Made by a program: the position numbers and the translations under genes
Notes under the pieces: generated by a model
Databases searched by the model: none
What the model saw: only the letters and a program-made list of their open reading frames with translations
Told to the model about the DNA's origin: nothing
Part shown: one piece after another, positions 1-8,133 of the stretch
How the letters are laid out: each line of letters opens with the position of its first letter
Position numbering within the stretch: the first letter of the stretch is position 1
Assembly (NCBI GenBank): GCA_030690895.1
Contig: JAUYFQ010000140.1
Span: forward strand, 1 to 57,253
DNA from: Sulfuricellaceae bacterium
GTDB lineage: Bacteria > Pseudomonadota > Gammaproteobacteria > Burkholderiales > Sulfuricellaceae
DNA: 57,253 nt
Direction of reading: 5' to 3'

Positions 1-301
1 AGGAGCGAGCTTGCACGCGAAAAAAACCGCCCAATCGCCAGCAAGCTGGCTCCTACAAAGACAAGGACAAGGTCACGCCCACCTCCAACTCGCCCTGTAG
101 GATCGAGCTTGATCGCGAAAACAACCGCCCATTCGCCAGCAAGCTGGCTCCTACAAAGACCAGGACAAGGTCACGCCCACCTCCAACCGCCCAATTCGCC
201 AGCAAGCTGGCTCCTACAACAAGCCCACCACAAGGCCCCCGCGTGGAGCCAGCTTGCTCGCGAAAACAACCGCCCATTCGCCAGCAAGCTGGCTCCTACA
301 A
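1..301. repeat. REP/BIME cluster at left edge
   Basis: Four to five head-to-head REP half-units lie at about 1-58, 102-157, 195-218 and 244-301. Each has a GTAGGAGCGAGCTTGCTCGC-type arm and a TTCGCCAGCAAGCTGGCTCC-type arm, joined by a spacer of the AACAACCGCCC type. Both arms are imperfect palindromes able to form hairpins in RNA. The family recurs more than 40 times as half-units in the window, only in the flanks. The first unit is cut by the window edge. Confidence 0.9.
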
Positions 302-397
302 AAAGCCCGCCTCTACCAGAAGGAATGGTTGCCCCAGAGGTCGAATGGAACGACCTCCAAAGTCGCCCAGCCAGGCCGGTGTTCAAAAGCAGGCCAG

Positions 398-913
398 TCA
401 GCCCTGCGCTTTGCGTAGCGCCCGCTGCATGTCCTTCGGCAGGAGATAGAGATGCAAGGGGTTGAAGGGCGCGGCCTGAAAACCGAATTTCAGATAAAAA
501 TCGCTGGCAGCGGCATCGGCGGCATGCACCAGGAGCGCCCGACTGGCCACCTGTTCGTGCGCGACGAGGAAGCGCTTCATTGCATCCTTCAGTAGCGCCT
601 TGCCAAGACCCGTGCCCTGTTCGGCCTTGTCTACGGCGAGGCGGGCAAGCAGCGTCAGTGGGATCGGGTAACGCCCGGTGCCCTGAACCACGCGCTGCGG
701 GGCTCGCTCGGGTTCGACGGATGCCGCCGCCAGGCTGTAATAGCCGACGACCCGAGAGCCGCGAAATGCAACGAAAGTACGCGCCGTGTTGGCGCGCTGG
801 GCGAGCAGTGCATGGCGGATCAGGTAGTCGTCGAGCGCCGGACGACTGCAGGAGAAATCCGCTACGACAAATTCAGGGGCCAGCGGCAAGGTGCCGGAAA
901 GCGCTTCCGTCAC
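398..913 (-). CDS. GNAT-family acetyltransferase toxin (TacT/AtaT type)
   Basis: A 171-residue GNAT N-acetyltransferase. Visible features are the central LLARLAVDKAEQGTGLGKAL stretch (motif A, acetyl-CoA binding) and the C-terminal DFYLKFGF motif usual in GNATs paired with DUF1778 proteins. Such toxins acetylate the amino group of charged aminoacyl-tRNAs and stop translation; that is family knowledge. GTG start at 913, preceded by an AAGG Shine-Dalgarno; the antitoxin gene ends 15 bp upstream, so the two form an operon. No lesion is seen. The closeness of the 3' end to a REP cluster is typical of this window. Confidence 0.88.
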   Translation of the reverse strand: MTEALSGTLPLAPEFVVADFSCSRPALDDYLIRHALLAQRANTARTFVAFRGSRVVGYYSLAAASVEPERAPQRVVQGTGRYPIPLTLLARLAVDKAEQGTGLGKALLKDAMKRFLVAHEQVASRALLVHAADAAASDFYLKFGFQAAPFNPLHLYLLPKDMQRALRKAQG

Positions 914-928
914 GGTGCGCCGCCTTGG

Positions 929-1210
929 TCAGCGGTCAAGAACGCTCTTTTCGGCAAAAAGCCGGGTCAGCGCCGGGATGTCGCGCGCCGGAGCGTCGAG
1001 CGCGGCACAGAAGGCATCGGCCATCTCTTGCGGCACGACGAAACGGGTCTCGTCAGCCAGAAGGGTTTCGGCGCGATCCAGGGCGGCGCGCACGATGAAA
1101 TTCGACAGGCTGGCGTGTTGCCGTTCGGCAGCGCGCCGCAGCAAATCTTTGGTTTCTGGTGCGATGCGGATGGCGAGACGCTCTTCCTTGGCGGGGACGA
1201 CAGCAGCCAT
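929..1210 (-). CDS. DUF1778 ribbon-helix-helix antitoxin
   Basis: A 93-residue DUF1778 protein, first gene of the operon with the GNAT toxin. The N-terminal EERLAIRIAPETKDLLRRAA is the expected RHH DNA-binding segment and the C-terminus should wrap the toxin. The ATG at 1210 has an AAGGAG ribosome-binding site seven bases upstream, so it is preferred over the ATG at 1243. The family neutralises GNAT toxins and represses its own promoter, probably within 1211-1250. Confidence 0.88.
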   Translation of the reverse strand: MAAVVPAKEERLAIRIAPETKDLLRRAAERQHASLSNFIVRAALDRAETLLADETRFVVPQEMADAFCAALDAPARDIPALTRLFAEKSVLDR

Positions 1211-1792
1211 GGCTAACTCCTTGTGATCACAATGTACGCACATCGTAGCAGAAATTGCGGAGCGTCGTAGATCAATTCGGCAATCCGTGCCGGAACTGTT
1301 CCGCTATCAAGACCGGCTGGTCGAATTTTGCGAATCCAACTATCGCGGGAAAGCGGGATGATCTTTTGGAGGGGCGTCTGCGCTATTACGCCGTCTCGCC
1401 AGCACCGACTTTCTACCACCCCGCCAGCCTCGTCCCGTAGAGCGAGCTTGCTCGCGAAAACAACCGCCCATTCGCCAGCAAGCTGGCTCCTACAAGGACA
1501 AGGCCACCTCAATCGCCCCTCCCATACCCGAATCTGACTGGGATGCGTTGAAGTGAAGTGATCGCTCTCGACACGCACGTTTGGGTTTGCTGGGTGGATT
1601 CGCTCATGAATCCATTGCCTTCCTGTAGAGCGCCATATCGCGCTACGTGTCGCTGGCATGCCTGAACATCATCGCTACTGGTGTCGATCGCATATGAGAA
1701 AGCAGTATTATTCTCCGCAATAGATGCGCAGATAAACCTTGCCGTAGCGGAGATTAGCTGCCACAATATCCGCGCAATGTGCGGAGAACGTC
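1211..1792. other. Intergenic region with REP pair and second repeat family
   Basis: No convincing gene is seen. It contains one copy of the GCCGT...GCCGACTTTC repeat (1390-1413) followed directly by a REP pair (about 1436-1496). The combination of these two repeats with the same intervening text recurs at 2986-3092, so this is a composite repeat of about 105 bp. The right end holds the fic promoter region. Confidence 0.7.
1711..1788 (+). promoter_or_regulatory. Inverted repeat upstream of fic
   Basis: TTCTCCGCA at 1711-1719 and its exact reverse complement TGCGGAGAA at 1780-1788 bracket the fic promoter region. The inner CCGCGCAATGTGCGG (1770-1784) is itself an inverted repeat. The right arm carries the GGAG ribosome-binding site of the gene starting at 1793. 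The Fic protein has a C-terminal winged-helix-like region, so autoregulation through these arms is possible; this is inference. Confidence 0.4.
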
Positions 1793-2905
1793 ATGTATAT
1801 CTGGCAACACCCCGACTGGCCCAACTGGCAATTTGACTTGGGGACCCTGGTGGTACCGCTGGCATCGGTACGCCACGCCCAGGGGCGGTTGCTTGGCCGC
1901 ATGGAAGCGCTGGGTTTCAAACTACGCGACGAAACCTGGCTCCAAACCCTGACCCAGGACGTCATCAAGACCAGCCAGATCGAAGGCGAACTCCTGGACA
2001 GCGATCAGGTTCGCTCATCCCTCGCCCGCCGCCTGGGGATGGCTATCGGCGCCCTCGCACCGGTTGACCGCAATGTTGACGGCATCGTCGATGTGATGCT
2101 GGATGCAACACAAGGCTATGCCCATCCGCTGACTCGCGATCGACTCTTCGGTTGGCACGGTGCCTTGTTTCCGACGGGTCGCAGTGGCTTGCATGCCATC
2201 AACGTGGCCACATGGCGCAACGATTCGGGTGGCCCCATGCAGGTCATCTCCGGCCCCTTTGGAAAAGAACAAGTTCATTACGAAGCGCCGCCTGCAGGCA
2301 GCATCGATGCTGAAATGGATCGCTTTCTCAATTGGTTCAATCAGGACGACGTGTTGGTCCCGGAGCGGATTGATCCCGTAATCAAGGCCGCGCTGGCGCA
2401 TCTGTGGTTCGTCACCATCCACCCCTTCGATGACGGCAATGGTCGTCTGGCGCGCGCCATCGGTGATATGGCCCTGGCCAGATCGGAACAGACCCCGCAA
2501 CGTTTCTACAGCCTGTCAGCGCAAATCCAGCAGGAACGCGCAAGCTACTACGATGTCCTGGAACAAACCCAGCGCGGTGGCCTGGACATCACAGAATGGC
2601 TGACCTGGTTTTTGGCCTGCCTGGAAAGGGCAATTGCCGGCGCTGAACTCACTTTGGAATCCGTCATGACCAAGGCGCGCTTCTGGGAACGTTTTGCGCG
2701 CTACGGCATCAACGAGCGTCAGGTCAAGTTGCTCAATAAACTATTGGATGGCTTCGAGGGAAAGCTGACCACGTCGAAATGGGCAACGATCGCCAAGTGC
2801 TCCCAGGACACGGCCTACCGTGACATTCTTGGATTGATGGAACTGGGCGCGTTGGTCAAGGCTGAGGGCGGCGGTCGCAGCACGAGTTATGAACTGGCGC
2901 GATGA
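1793..2905 (+). CDS. Fic family protein (AMP-transferase), class II with N-terminal inhibitory helix
   Basis: A 370-residue Fic protein with an N-terminal DUF4172-like segment. The catalytic motif HPFDDGNGR is at residues 210-218, with all key residues present (His210, the Asp, Asn and Arg of the loop). The inhibitory motif TSQIEG at residues 60-65 fits the [ST]xxxE[GN] consensus, which places it in class II, self-inhibited Fic enzymes. The last ~70 residues look like a winged helix (KWATIAKCSQDTAYRDILGL). Fic enzymes transfer AMP from ATP to a target hydroxyl; the target cannot be read from sequence. It stands alone with no separate antitoxin, as expected when the inhibitory helix is built in. 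GGAG ribosome-binding site six bases before the ATG. Confidence 0.93.
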   Translation: MYIWQHPDWPNWQFDLGTLVVPLASVRHAQGRLLGRMEALGFKLRDETWLQTLTQDVIKTSQIEGELLDSDQVRSSLARRLGMAIGALAPVDRNVDGIVDVMLDATQGYAHPLTRDRLFGWHGALFPTGRSGLHAINVATWRNDSGGPMQVISGPFGKEQVHYEAPPAGSIDAEMDRFLNWFNQDDVLVPERIDPVIKAALAHLWFVTIHPFDDGNGRLARAIGDMALARSEQTPQRFYSLSAQIQQERASYYDVLEQTQRGGLDITEWLTWFLACLERAIAGAELTLESVMTKARFWERFARYGINERQVKLLNKLLDGFEGKLTTSKWATIAKCSQDTAYRDILGLMELGALVKAEGGGRSTSYELAR

Positions 2906-2929
2906 GGCGCAGCATTAGTGTTTAAGCCA

Positions 2930-3092
2930 TGCTCGCGACAACAACCGCCTATTCGCCAGCAAGCTGGCTCCTACAAGGTCAGACCGCCGTACCGCCAGCG
3001 CCGACTTTCTACCACCCCGCCAGCCTCGTCCCGTAGAGCGAGCTTGCTCGCGAAAACAACCGCCCATTCGCCAGCAAGCTGGCTCCTACAAG
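2930..3092. repeat. REP units plus GCCGT-type repeat
   Basis: A partial REP pair (2930-2976), a copy of the second repeat family (2986-3009) and a complete REP pair (about 3033-3092). The stretch 2991-3092 is nearly identical to 1391-1496, so the composite was duplicated as a block. Confidence 0.85.
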
Positions 3093-3109
3093 GACAAGGC
3101 CACCTCAAT

Positions 3110-3198
3110 CGCCCGCCCATAACTTTGGCGGCCTTCGGTACAGCGGCTTGCCTTGCGACCTTGGCCCCCACCTTCGATTTCTTCATGACAACGGTCAT
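3110..3198 (-). pseudogene. 5' stub of an unknown gene cut by a REP unit
   Basis: An ATG at 3198 on the minus strand is preceded by a strong GGAGGG ribosome-binding site. It opens a Lys/Ala-rich reading frame (MTVVMKKSKVGAKVARQAAV...) that runs straight into REP sequence after about 28 codons. The good start signal followed by repeat-encoded residues suggests the 5' end of a gene whose body was lost. The gene cannot be identified. Confidence 0.4.
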
Positions 3199-3274
3199 GG
3201 TTCCCTCCGTCCCAATGGAATACATGCGCGACGATCGCCCCGTAAGTGCCACGTTGATAGCGTCGGTTGTCATG

Positions 3275-3598
3275 TCAAGCCGCCGCCAGTGCCTCGTCCC
3301 GCCGCTTCCGTGCCGCCTTCGGCTTCTTGATCGTGACGTGGGGCTCCAGGCCGGCGACCGTGGCCATGTCCATCAATGCCTCCAGCGAGAACAGGCTGAT
3401 CTTGCCGCGCATCAGATCGGACATGCGCGGTTGCGTGATGCCGAAGAGCCTGGCGGCCTCGGCCTGAGTCTTGCCGCTGGCCTTCACCCACGCTTGCATG
3501 GCCATCATCAGATCGGAGCGCGCGCGCATGCTGGCGGCCTGCTGCGGCGTGTCTTCGATGGCGTCCCATACACTGGCGAATCGTTGTTCTTTGCTCAT
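3275..3598 (-). CDS. XRE-family antitoxin (HigA-like)
   Basis: A 107-residue helix-turn-helix protein. The HTH is at about residues 41-65 (GKTQAEAARLFGITQPRMSD), followed by the LMRGKISLFSLEALMDMATV segment typical of HigA-type antitoxins, and a basic tail. Its ATG overlaps the toxin stop codon as ATGA (3595-3598), giving the toxin-first order of HigBA loci. It should bind both the toxin and the shared promoter. Confidence 0.85.
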   Translation of the reverse strand: MSKEQRFASVWDAIEDTPQQAASMRARSDLMMAMQAWVKASGKTQAEAARLFGITQPRMSDLMRGKISLFSLEALMDMATVAGLEPHVTIKKPKAARKRRDEALAAA

Positions 3599-3927
3599 GG
3601 CGGTTTCCTCATCAGTTCTTCAAAGCGGCTGCGGGCCAGCTTGATATCCTTCTCGCTGGTTTCCTGCGTCTTCTTCTGGAAGCAATGCAGGACATAGACG
3701 GCATCGGCCAGCTTCGCCAGGTAGATTACGCGGAAGGCGCCGGCTTCGTCCCGTATCCGAATCTCCTTGACGCCAGCGCCGATAGTGCCCATTGGCTTCC
3801 AGTCGTCGGGCTCTTCGCCTCGCTGTACCTTGTCCAGTTGAAATCCGGCGTCCTGGCGGGCATGTTCGGGGAAGGCGCGCAGGGCTTCAATGGTGTCGCC
3901 AAGGAACTCGGCGGGCTTGATCGTCAT
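3595..3927 (-). CDS. RelE/HigB-type toxin (phage Gp49-like)
   Basis: About 110 residues from the ATG at 3927 (MTIKPAEFLGD...). Features of the Gp49/HigB family are the ALRAFPEHARQDAGFQL helix, the central EIRIRDEAGAFRVIYLA strands and the VLHCFQKKTQETSEKDIKLA C-terminal block. These toxins are ribosome-dependent mRNA interferases. An upstream in-frame ATG at 3963 would add 12 residues without a clear ribosome-binding site. Four-base overlap with the antitoxin gene downstream. No lesion is seen. Confidence 0.87.
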   Translation of the reverse strand: MTIKPAEFLGDTIEALRAFPEHARQDAGFQLDKVQRGEEPDDWKPMGTIGAGVKEIRIRDEAGAFRVIYLAKLADAVYVLHCFQKKTQETSEKDIKLARSRFEELMRKPP

Positions 3928-4011
3928 GTGCGGAATATACAAGAACTGGTAACTATGGCGCAAGGGGCAGAATCAAAAACCCCGGCCGGAGCCGGGGCGG
4001 TTTGCTCGTCC

Positions 4012-4161
4012 TGTAGGAGCCAGCTTGCTGGCGAATGGACGGTGGCTTTCGCCAGCAAGCTGGCTCCTACAACAACAAGGCCACCCCAATCCCCCGTCCT
4101 GTAGGAGCGAGCTTGCTCGCGAACAACAACCGCCCATTCGCCAGCAAGCTGGCTCCTACAA
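4012..4161. repeat. REP units
   Basis: One unit pair with two TTCGCCAGCAAGC-type arms in opposite orientation (4012-4071) and one standard pair (4102-4161), directly abutting the 3' end of the broken ParE gene on the minus strand. Confidence 0.88.
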
Positions 4162-4169
4162 AGGCAAGG

Positions 4170-4603
4170 TCACGCCCGCCTCCACCCGCTCCACCACCCA
4201 ATCCCCAGCACCAGCACATCCGTTTTCGTGCGCAGGAAGCAATCCAGGGCCTCCTGCGGTTTGCATACCACCGGTTCGTTCCCGTTGAACGAGGTGTTCA
4301 GTACCTGCACAGACGGTTGCCTTCCGCGGCTCACATGCCAAACGGCCAGCACTTCGATTGTGTCGGAGGTGACACGGTAGTAGATAAAGTACCGAATGCG
4401 CCCTACCAGCAAGCGGCGAACGCCTTTGGCCCTGGCGCCCTCGCAGAGGGCACCGATGCCGGGCTGTTCTGCCAGCAAAGCAAGGTTTCGCCTATGTCTG
4501 TACGAATGGCACCCGGCGCAGCGGGTCGGTTTTCGGCCCACCATTCAGCAGCCTTATGCATTTGCAATGCAGCGCGCGCGGATACTTTAACGCGATGCGC
4601 CAT
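4170..4603 (-). pseudogene. ParE/RelE-family toxin, frameshifted
   Basis: The 5' part (from ATG 4603) reads MAHRVKVSARAALQMHKAAE... with the WWAENRP motif usual in ParE toxins. Homology then continues in another frame as ALLAEQPGIGAL...GRIRYFIYYRV...VLAVWHVSRGRQ. The frames switch near 4485, where a single base appears to be missing in ACCTTGCTTTGCTGG. As read, the protein ends prematurely in unrelated residues. The antitoxin gene ends 2 bp upstream. A sequencing error is possible, but large ORFs elsewhere in the window are clean. Confidence 0.8.
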
Positions 4604-4605
4604 CG

Positions 4606-4827
4606 TCAGCCAAATTTGCGCAGGCTTTCAAGGACCGCATCGGCTGAGACGAACTCGCCTCTTTCGATTTCGGCCAAGGCAGCGAGAAGCTCATCTTCAT
4701 CTTCCGGCGAGAGAGTGAACGGCTCCCCCGGCTCGCGTGAAAGTACAGCGACAACAGAGCCCTCGGTGAGGTGAACGCCCTCAATGATGATCTTTCCGCC
4801 GACAACAGTACCAGTGGTGACTTGCAT
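4606..4827 (-). CDS. Antitoxin partner of the broken ParE
   Basis: A 73-residue acidic protein. The N-terminal half (GGKIIIEGVHLTEGSVVAVL) looks like a small beta-rich domain. The C-terminal helix (EIERGEFVSADAVLESLRKF) resembles the toxin-binding tail of ParD-like addiction-module antitoxins. It lies two bases upstream of the toxin gene, is intact, and is therefore an orphan antitoxin. The ATAG...CTAT arms at 4834-4846 may be an operator. Confidence 0.72.
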   Translation of the reverse strand: MQVTTGTVVGGKIIIEGVHLTEGSVVAVLSREPGEPFTLSPEDEDELLAALAEIERGEFVSADAVLESLRKFG

Positions 4828-4913
4828 GAGTGAATAGTACTCCTATGGCGAGATCGGATGCGAGACTGACGCCGAACCGCAGTTTATCGAGCGTTTCAGG
4901 ACTCAACCGCCCC

Positions 4914-5111
4914 TGTAGGAGCGAGCTTGCTCGCGAAACCCCCCGCCCATTCGCCAGCAAGCTGGCTCCTACAACAAGCCCACCCCAATCGCCCACCCCA
5001 AGGCCCCCCCGTAGGAGCGAGCTTGCTCGCGAAGACAACCGCCCAATCGCCAGCAAGCTGGCTCCTACAAAAACAAGGCCCCCCCCCGTAGGAGCGAGCT
5101 TGCTCGCGAAA
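4914..5111. repeat. REP units (two pairs and a half-unit)
   Basis: Complete pairs at 4914-4975 and 5010-5070 and a single half-unit at 5089-5110. The 375-bp interval 4828-5203 holds nothing else recognisable apart from the promoter regions of its neighbours. Confidence 0.9.
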
Positions 5112-5203
5112 AACCACTCCTTCGTGGGGCCTGCCTCAGCCCGCCAAGTTCTCCACCCGGTTCACGTTTTCAACAACGAGTAGAATCGGCCAAGAGGAGG
5201 CGC

Positions 5204-5475
5204 AATGCCAACAATCAGCATGTTCTACGGAATCTTGGTGGCCATGTTCTTCGAGGACACAGACCGCCACAATCTGGCGCACATTCATGTTCGGTACTCA
5301 GGGCATGAAAGCGTCCATCGCCATTGAGGATGGGCGCGTGTTGGCAGGTAGCATTCCGCCCAAGCAACTGAAGATGGTGCAGGCGTGGATTGAAATCCAC
5401 AAGGATGAGTTGTTCGCCGACTGGGAATTGGCAGTTGCCGGCGAGCAGCCGTTTCGTATCGCACCACTGCAATAA
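5204..5475 (+). pseudogene. DUF4160 protein, frameshifted
   Basis: ATG at 5204 (MPTISMFYGILVAMFF...) starts a DUF4160 protein that reaches HIHVRYSG and then stops after a few unrelated residues. The rest continues in another frame (MKASIAIEDGRVLAGSIPPK... to FRIAPLQ). Comparison with the intact paralogue at 41792-42061 shows one extra base in TACTCAGGGC near 5296. DUF4160 and DUF2442 genes are commonly adjacent, and a TA-like role is suspected but not established here. The DUF2442 gene follows 12 bp downstream. Confidence 0.85.
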
Positions 5476-5487
5476 GGAATGTGCGCC

Positions 5488-5730
5488 ATGGAAGTCCTGT
5501 TGGACGTGGTAAAGGTAGAAGTCAAGCCAGACTACCGGTTATTCCTGGAGTTCGAGAACGGCGAGCAGCGGGTGTTCGACATGACGCCATACATGGACAA
5601 GAAGCCATTTTCCCAATTGAAGGGATCTCCTCTTTTTGGCAAGGCATTTGTCGATTACGGCACAGTCGTTTGGCCAGGCAATATCGATATCGCACCTGAA
5701 ACGCTCTACGACCGGTCTCGGCCGGTGTAA
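5488..5730 (+). CDS. DUF2442 protein (partner of DUF4160)
   Basis: About 80 residues with the DUF2442 hallmarks: a beta-rich N-terminus (LFLEFENGEQRVFDM), PYMDKKPFSQL, and the C-terminal WPGNIDIAPETLYDRS. The ATG at 5488 is favoured over 5479 because AAGGA lies nine bases upstream. The function is not proven; its preservation beside a broken DUF4160 gene fits an antitoxin-like role. Three paralogues occur at 41547, 47079 and 52716. Confidence 0.85.
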   Translation: MEVLLDVVKVEVKPDYRLFLEFENGEQRVFDMTPYMDKKPFSQLKGSPLFGKAFVDYGTVVWPGNIDIAPETLYDRSRPV

Positions 5731-5797
5731 GCGCCGTATCGCCAGCGCCGACTTCTTCATGAGGCCGGCCTCCATCCGCTCCACCACCCAATTCGCC

Positions 5798-5826
5798 AGC
5801 TATTCGCCAGCAAGCTGGCTCCTACA
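5798..5826. repeat. REP half-unit upstream of the RAYT gene
   Basis: A TTCGCCAGCAAGCTGGCTCC half-unit 38 bp before the transposase start. A GCCGT-type repeat copy (5733-5755) lies just after the DUF2442 stop. REPs flanking a RAYT gene on both sides is the classic REPtron arrangement. Confidence 0.85.
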
Positions 5827-5863
5827 ACACAACGAACAACGACTTTCGGCTCATAATTCCCCG

Positions 5864-6343
5864 ATGCCATCGTCAACATCCGCCGCGCGTCTGCCGGCTC
5901 ATGCTTCGGTCTTGCGCAAGGGCAGGGTATCCGAGGCCGGGCGGGCCTATCTACTGACCACCGTAACCGAAGGTCGCCGTCCTTTGTTCGCCGACTTTCA
6001 CGTTGGACGCCTGCTGGCGGCGGAACTGCGCAACGAACACGCGGCCCGACGCGTCGTTTCGCTCGCCTGGGTCATCATGCCGGACCATCTGCATTGGCTG
6101 CTGACGCTGGAGCAGGGCGCGCTTGGGCAACTGATGCAGCGAGTCAAGTCGCGATCCGCCATCGCCATCAATGCGCGCCTGGGCTGCACCCAACGGTTAT
6201 GGCAAAAGGGATTTCACGACCACGCGGTACGCGGCGAGGAAGATCTTGCCTCCATCGCGCGTTACGTCGTCGCTAACCCCCTGCGGGCAGGATTGGTCAG
6301 CCATATCGGCGATTACCCGCTCTGGGACGCCGACTGGCTGTAG
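5864..6343 (+). CDS. REP-associated tyrosine transposase (RAYT, Y1_Tnp/IS200-like)
   Basis: A 159-residue protein from the ATG at 5864. The HUH-type metal site is His75-Leu-His77 within VIMPDHLHWLL, and the catalytic Tyr is Tyr134 in ARYVVANPLRAGLV; both are the signatures of Y1 transposases. KSRSAIAINA and LWQKGFHDHAVR match the conserved RAYT middle region. RAYTs cut single-stranded REP hairpins in vitro and are thought to spread them. REP units begin immediately upstream and at the stop codon, so this is the likely source of the window's REPs. The gene is complete. Confidence 0.93.
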   Translation: MPSSTSAARLPAHASVLRKGRVSEAGRAYLLTTVTEGRRPLFADFHVGRLLAAELRNEHAARRVVSLAWVIMPDHLHWLLTLEQGALGQLMQRVKSRSAIAINARLGCTQRLWQKGFHDHAVRGEEDLASIARYVVANPLRAGLVSHIGDYPLWDADWL

Positions 6344-6807
6344 GAGCGAGCTTGCTCGCGAAAACAACCGCCCAATCGCTGGCTCCTACAAAGACAAGGC
6401 CACCCCCACCCCAACCTCGTCCCGTAGGAGCGAGCTTGCTCGCGAAAACAACCGCCCAATCGCCAGCAAGCTGGCTCCTACAAAGACAAGCCCACCCCCA
6501 CCCCAATCGCCCCTCCTGTAGGAGCGAGCTTGCTCGCGAAAACAACCGCCCAATCGCCAGCAAGCTGGCTCCTACAAAGGCAAGGTCAGCCCGCCGTACC
6601 GCCAACGCCGACTTTCTGAAGGCAGTGCAGGGAAGGGGAGGGCGACTTCAGTCGGCTAGCCACTTGTTCAACCGAGTGCATGACGCTGTCGGCGTAAGGC
6701 GAAGTGCCCGGCTCGCCGTCACTCCCAAAACGCATCAGTAGAAAGCAGTTGCACAGGGTGGCGAAAAGAATTATAGTTTTGTAACTACATGTCGAAAGGC
6801 TGGACGT
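6340..6807. repeat. REP array downstream of RAYT
   Basis: Three REP pairs at about 6342-6391 (second arm partly deleted), 6424-6483 and 6520-6578, followed by a GCCGT-type repeat (6593-6616) and a CGACTTCAGTCGGC palindrome (6642-6655). The remaining ~150 bp hold no convincing gene and lead into the brnT start. Confidence 0.85.
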
Positions 6808-7094
6808 TTGAAAGTCACATGGAAACCTGACAAAAACCGCGTCAACAAAAAAAGCGTGGACTGAGCTTTGAAGCCGCCCAATTTGTTTTTGATGACCCTT
6901 TGCATCTCACAAGGCAAGATCGGATTGAAGAGGGCGAGATGCGTTGGCAAACATTAGGCAGGGTTGACAGTGTTGCGGTGCTATTGGTGGCTCATACCGT
7001 AGCCGATGACGAGACAGGCGAGACTCACATACACATCATCTCGGCGCGTCGTGCGACAAAACTGGAAAGAAAACGCTATGAACAAAATCCCTGA
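6808..7094 (+). pseudogene. brnT: BrnT toxin, frameshifted in a poly-A run
   Basis: A TTG at 6808 preceded by AAAGG starts KVTWKPDKNRVNKK, then the frame ends at a TGA. Restoring one A in the seven-A run near 6847-6853 rejoins it to RGLSFEAAQFVFDDPLHLTR... and on to ETHIHIISARRATKLERKRY, the BrnT ending. BrnT is a RelE-fold ribonuclease toxin. The homopolymer position means a sequencing slip cannot be excluded. The antitoxin gene overlaps its 3' end by 17 bp. Confidence 0.82.
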
Positions 7095-7350
7095 ATCAAT
7101 CCGTAAAGAACTGGCGGCGCTGGCTGCCAAACCCGAGAACGAAATCGATTTGTCGGATATACCCGCTACAACCGGAAAAGACTGGCAGGGTACGGTTCGT
7201 GGGAAATTCTATAAACCCATCAAGCAGCAGCTTACCGTTCGCGTGGATGCGGATGTGATCGAATGGCTGAAAGGACAGGGCAGAGGGTATCAAAGTCGGT
7301 TGAACGAAATTCTGCGCGCCGCGATGCTCAAAAACATCCAATCTCGATAG
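7078..7350 (+). CDS. brnA: BrnA antitoxin
   Basis: A 90-residue BrnA-family protein. The C-terminal ribbon-helix-helix is visible as KQQLTVRVDADVIEWLKGQG followed by SRLNEILRAAM; the N-terminus should cap the toxin. The ATG at 7078 lies within the end of brnT, as is usual for this operon. Intact, while its toxin is frameshifted. Confidence 0.9.
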   Translation: MNKIPESIRKELAALAAKPENEIDLSDIPATTGKDWQGTVRGKFYKPIKQQLTVRVDADVIEWLKGQGRGYQSRLNEILRAAMLKNIQSR

Positions 7351-7704
7351 GTGATCTGATGAGGACGTCCCTGTGTGGAATTTGATAGTGCCATAGTCGG
7401 GGTTTGTGCCTGAGCCCGAATAGGTCATCGGGGCCATAGCCGCCGTATCGCCAGCGCCGACTTTCCGATTTTGCAGGCCGAATTCAGGCTATTCGCCAGC
7501 AAGCTCTACAGAAGCTCACCCCAATCGCCCCCCGTAGGAGCGAGCTTGCTCGCGAAAACAACCGCCCATTCGCCAGCAAGCTGGCTCCTACAAGGCCAGG
7601 CGCCACATCGGCCGGACCGAATTGTAGGCGGAATCCGCCGGCAGAATAGAGCGGCTCTGACATCAGTCGGCCGATCCACAAAATACCCTTGTAAAATATT
7701 CGAC
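7351..7704. repeat. GCCGT-type repeat and REP pair before the UDP-HexNAc dehydrogenase
   Basis: One GCCGT-type copy (7442-7465), a damaged REP arm (about 7490-7507) and a full REP pair (7535-7593). Nothing coding is seen. The last ~100 bp should hold the promoter of the dehydrogenase. Confidence 0.8.
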
Positions 7705-8133
7705 ATGAGTCCAACCATCGACATTCGCATCGCTATCATCGGCCTCGGCTACGTCGGCCTGCCACTCGCCGTCGAATTCGGCAAGAAATACCCCGTCACC
7801 GGCTTCGACATCAAGCAGTCGCGCATCGACGAACTCAACGCCGGACGCGACAGCACCCGCGAAGTCGAACCCGTTGAATTAGCTGAAGCAAAACACCTCA
7901 GCTTTACCGCCGACCCCGAACAACTGCGCCGCTGCAATATCTTCATCGTCACCGTGCCCACCCCGGTCGACAGTGCCCAGCGCCCCGACCTCACCCCGTT
8001 GATCAAAGCCTCAGAAACCGTTGGCAAAGTCATGCCCAAGGGCGCCATCGTCATCTACGAATCCACCGTATACCCCGGCGCCACCGAAGAAGTCTGCGTC
8101 CCCATCCTGGAAAAGCACTCCGGCCTGAGATAC

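Noticed and set aside
109-465. Open frames across REP arrays (also 6352-6741, 4035-4718)
   Set aside because: They encode the same REP-derived peptides in several frames and lack start signals; they are repeat-driven open frames.
4914-5111. Regularly spaced repeats resembling a CRISPR array
   Set aside because: Units are paired inverted REP arms with short conserved spacers, occur throughout the flanks, and no cas gene is present.
4470-6853. Treating the single-base frameshifts simply as sequencing errors
   Set aside because: Possible for each one, especially the poly-A site near 6850. However, many long ORFs in the window are uninterrupted and five other lesions are large deletions, replacements or a nonsense codon, so real decay is favoured for the set.
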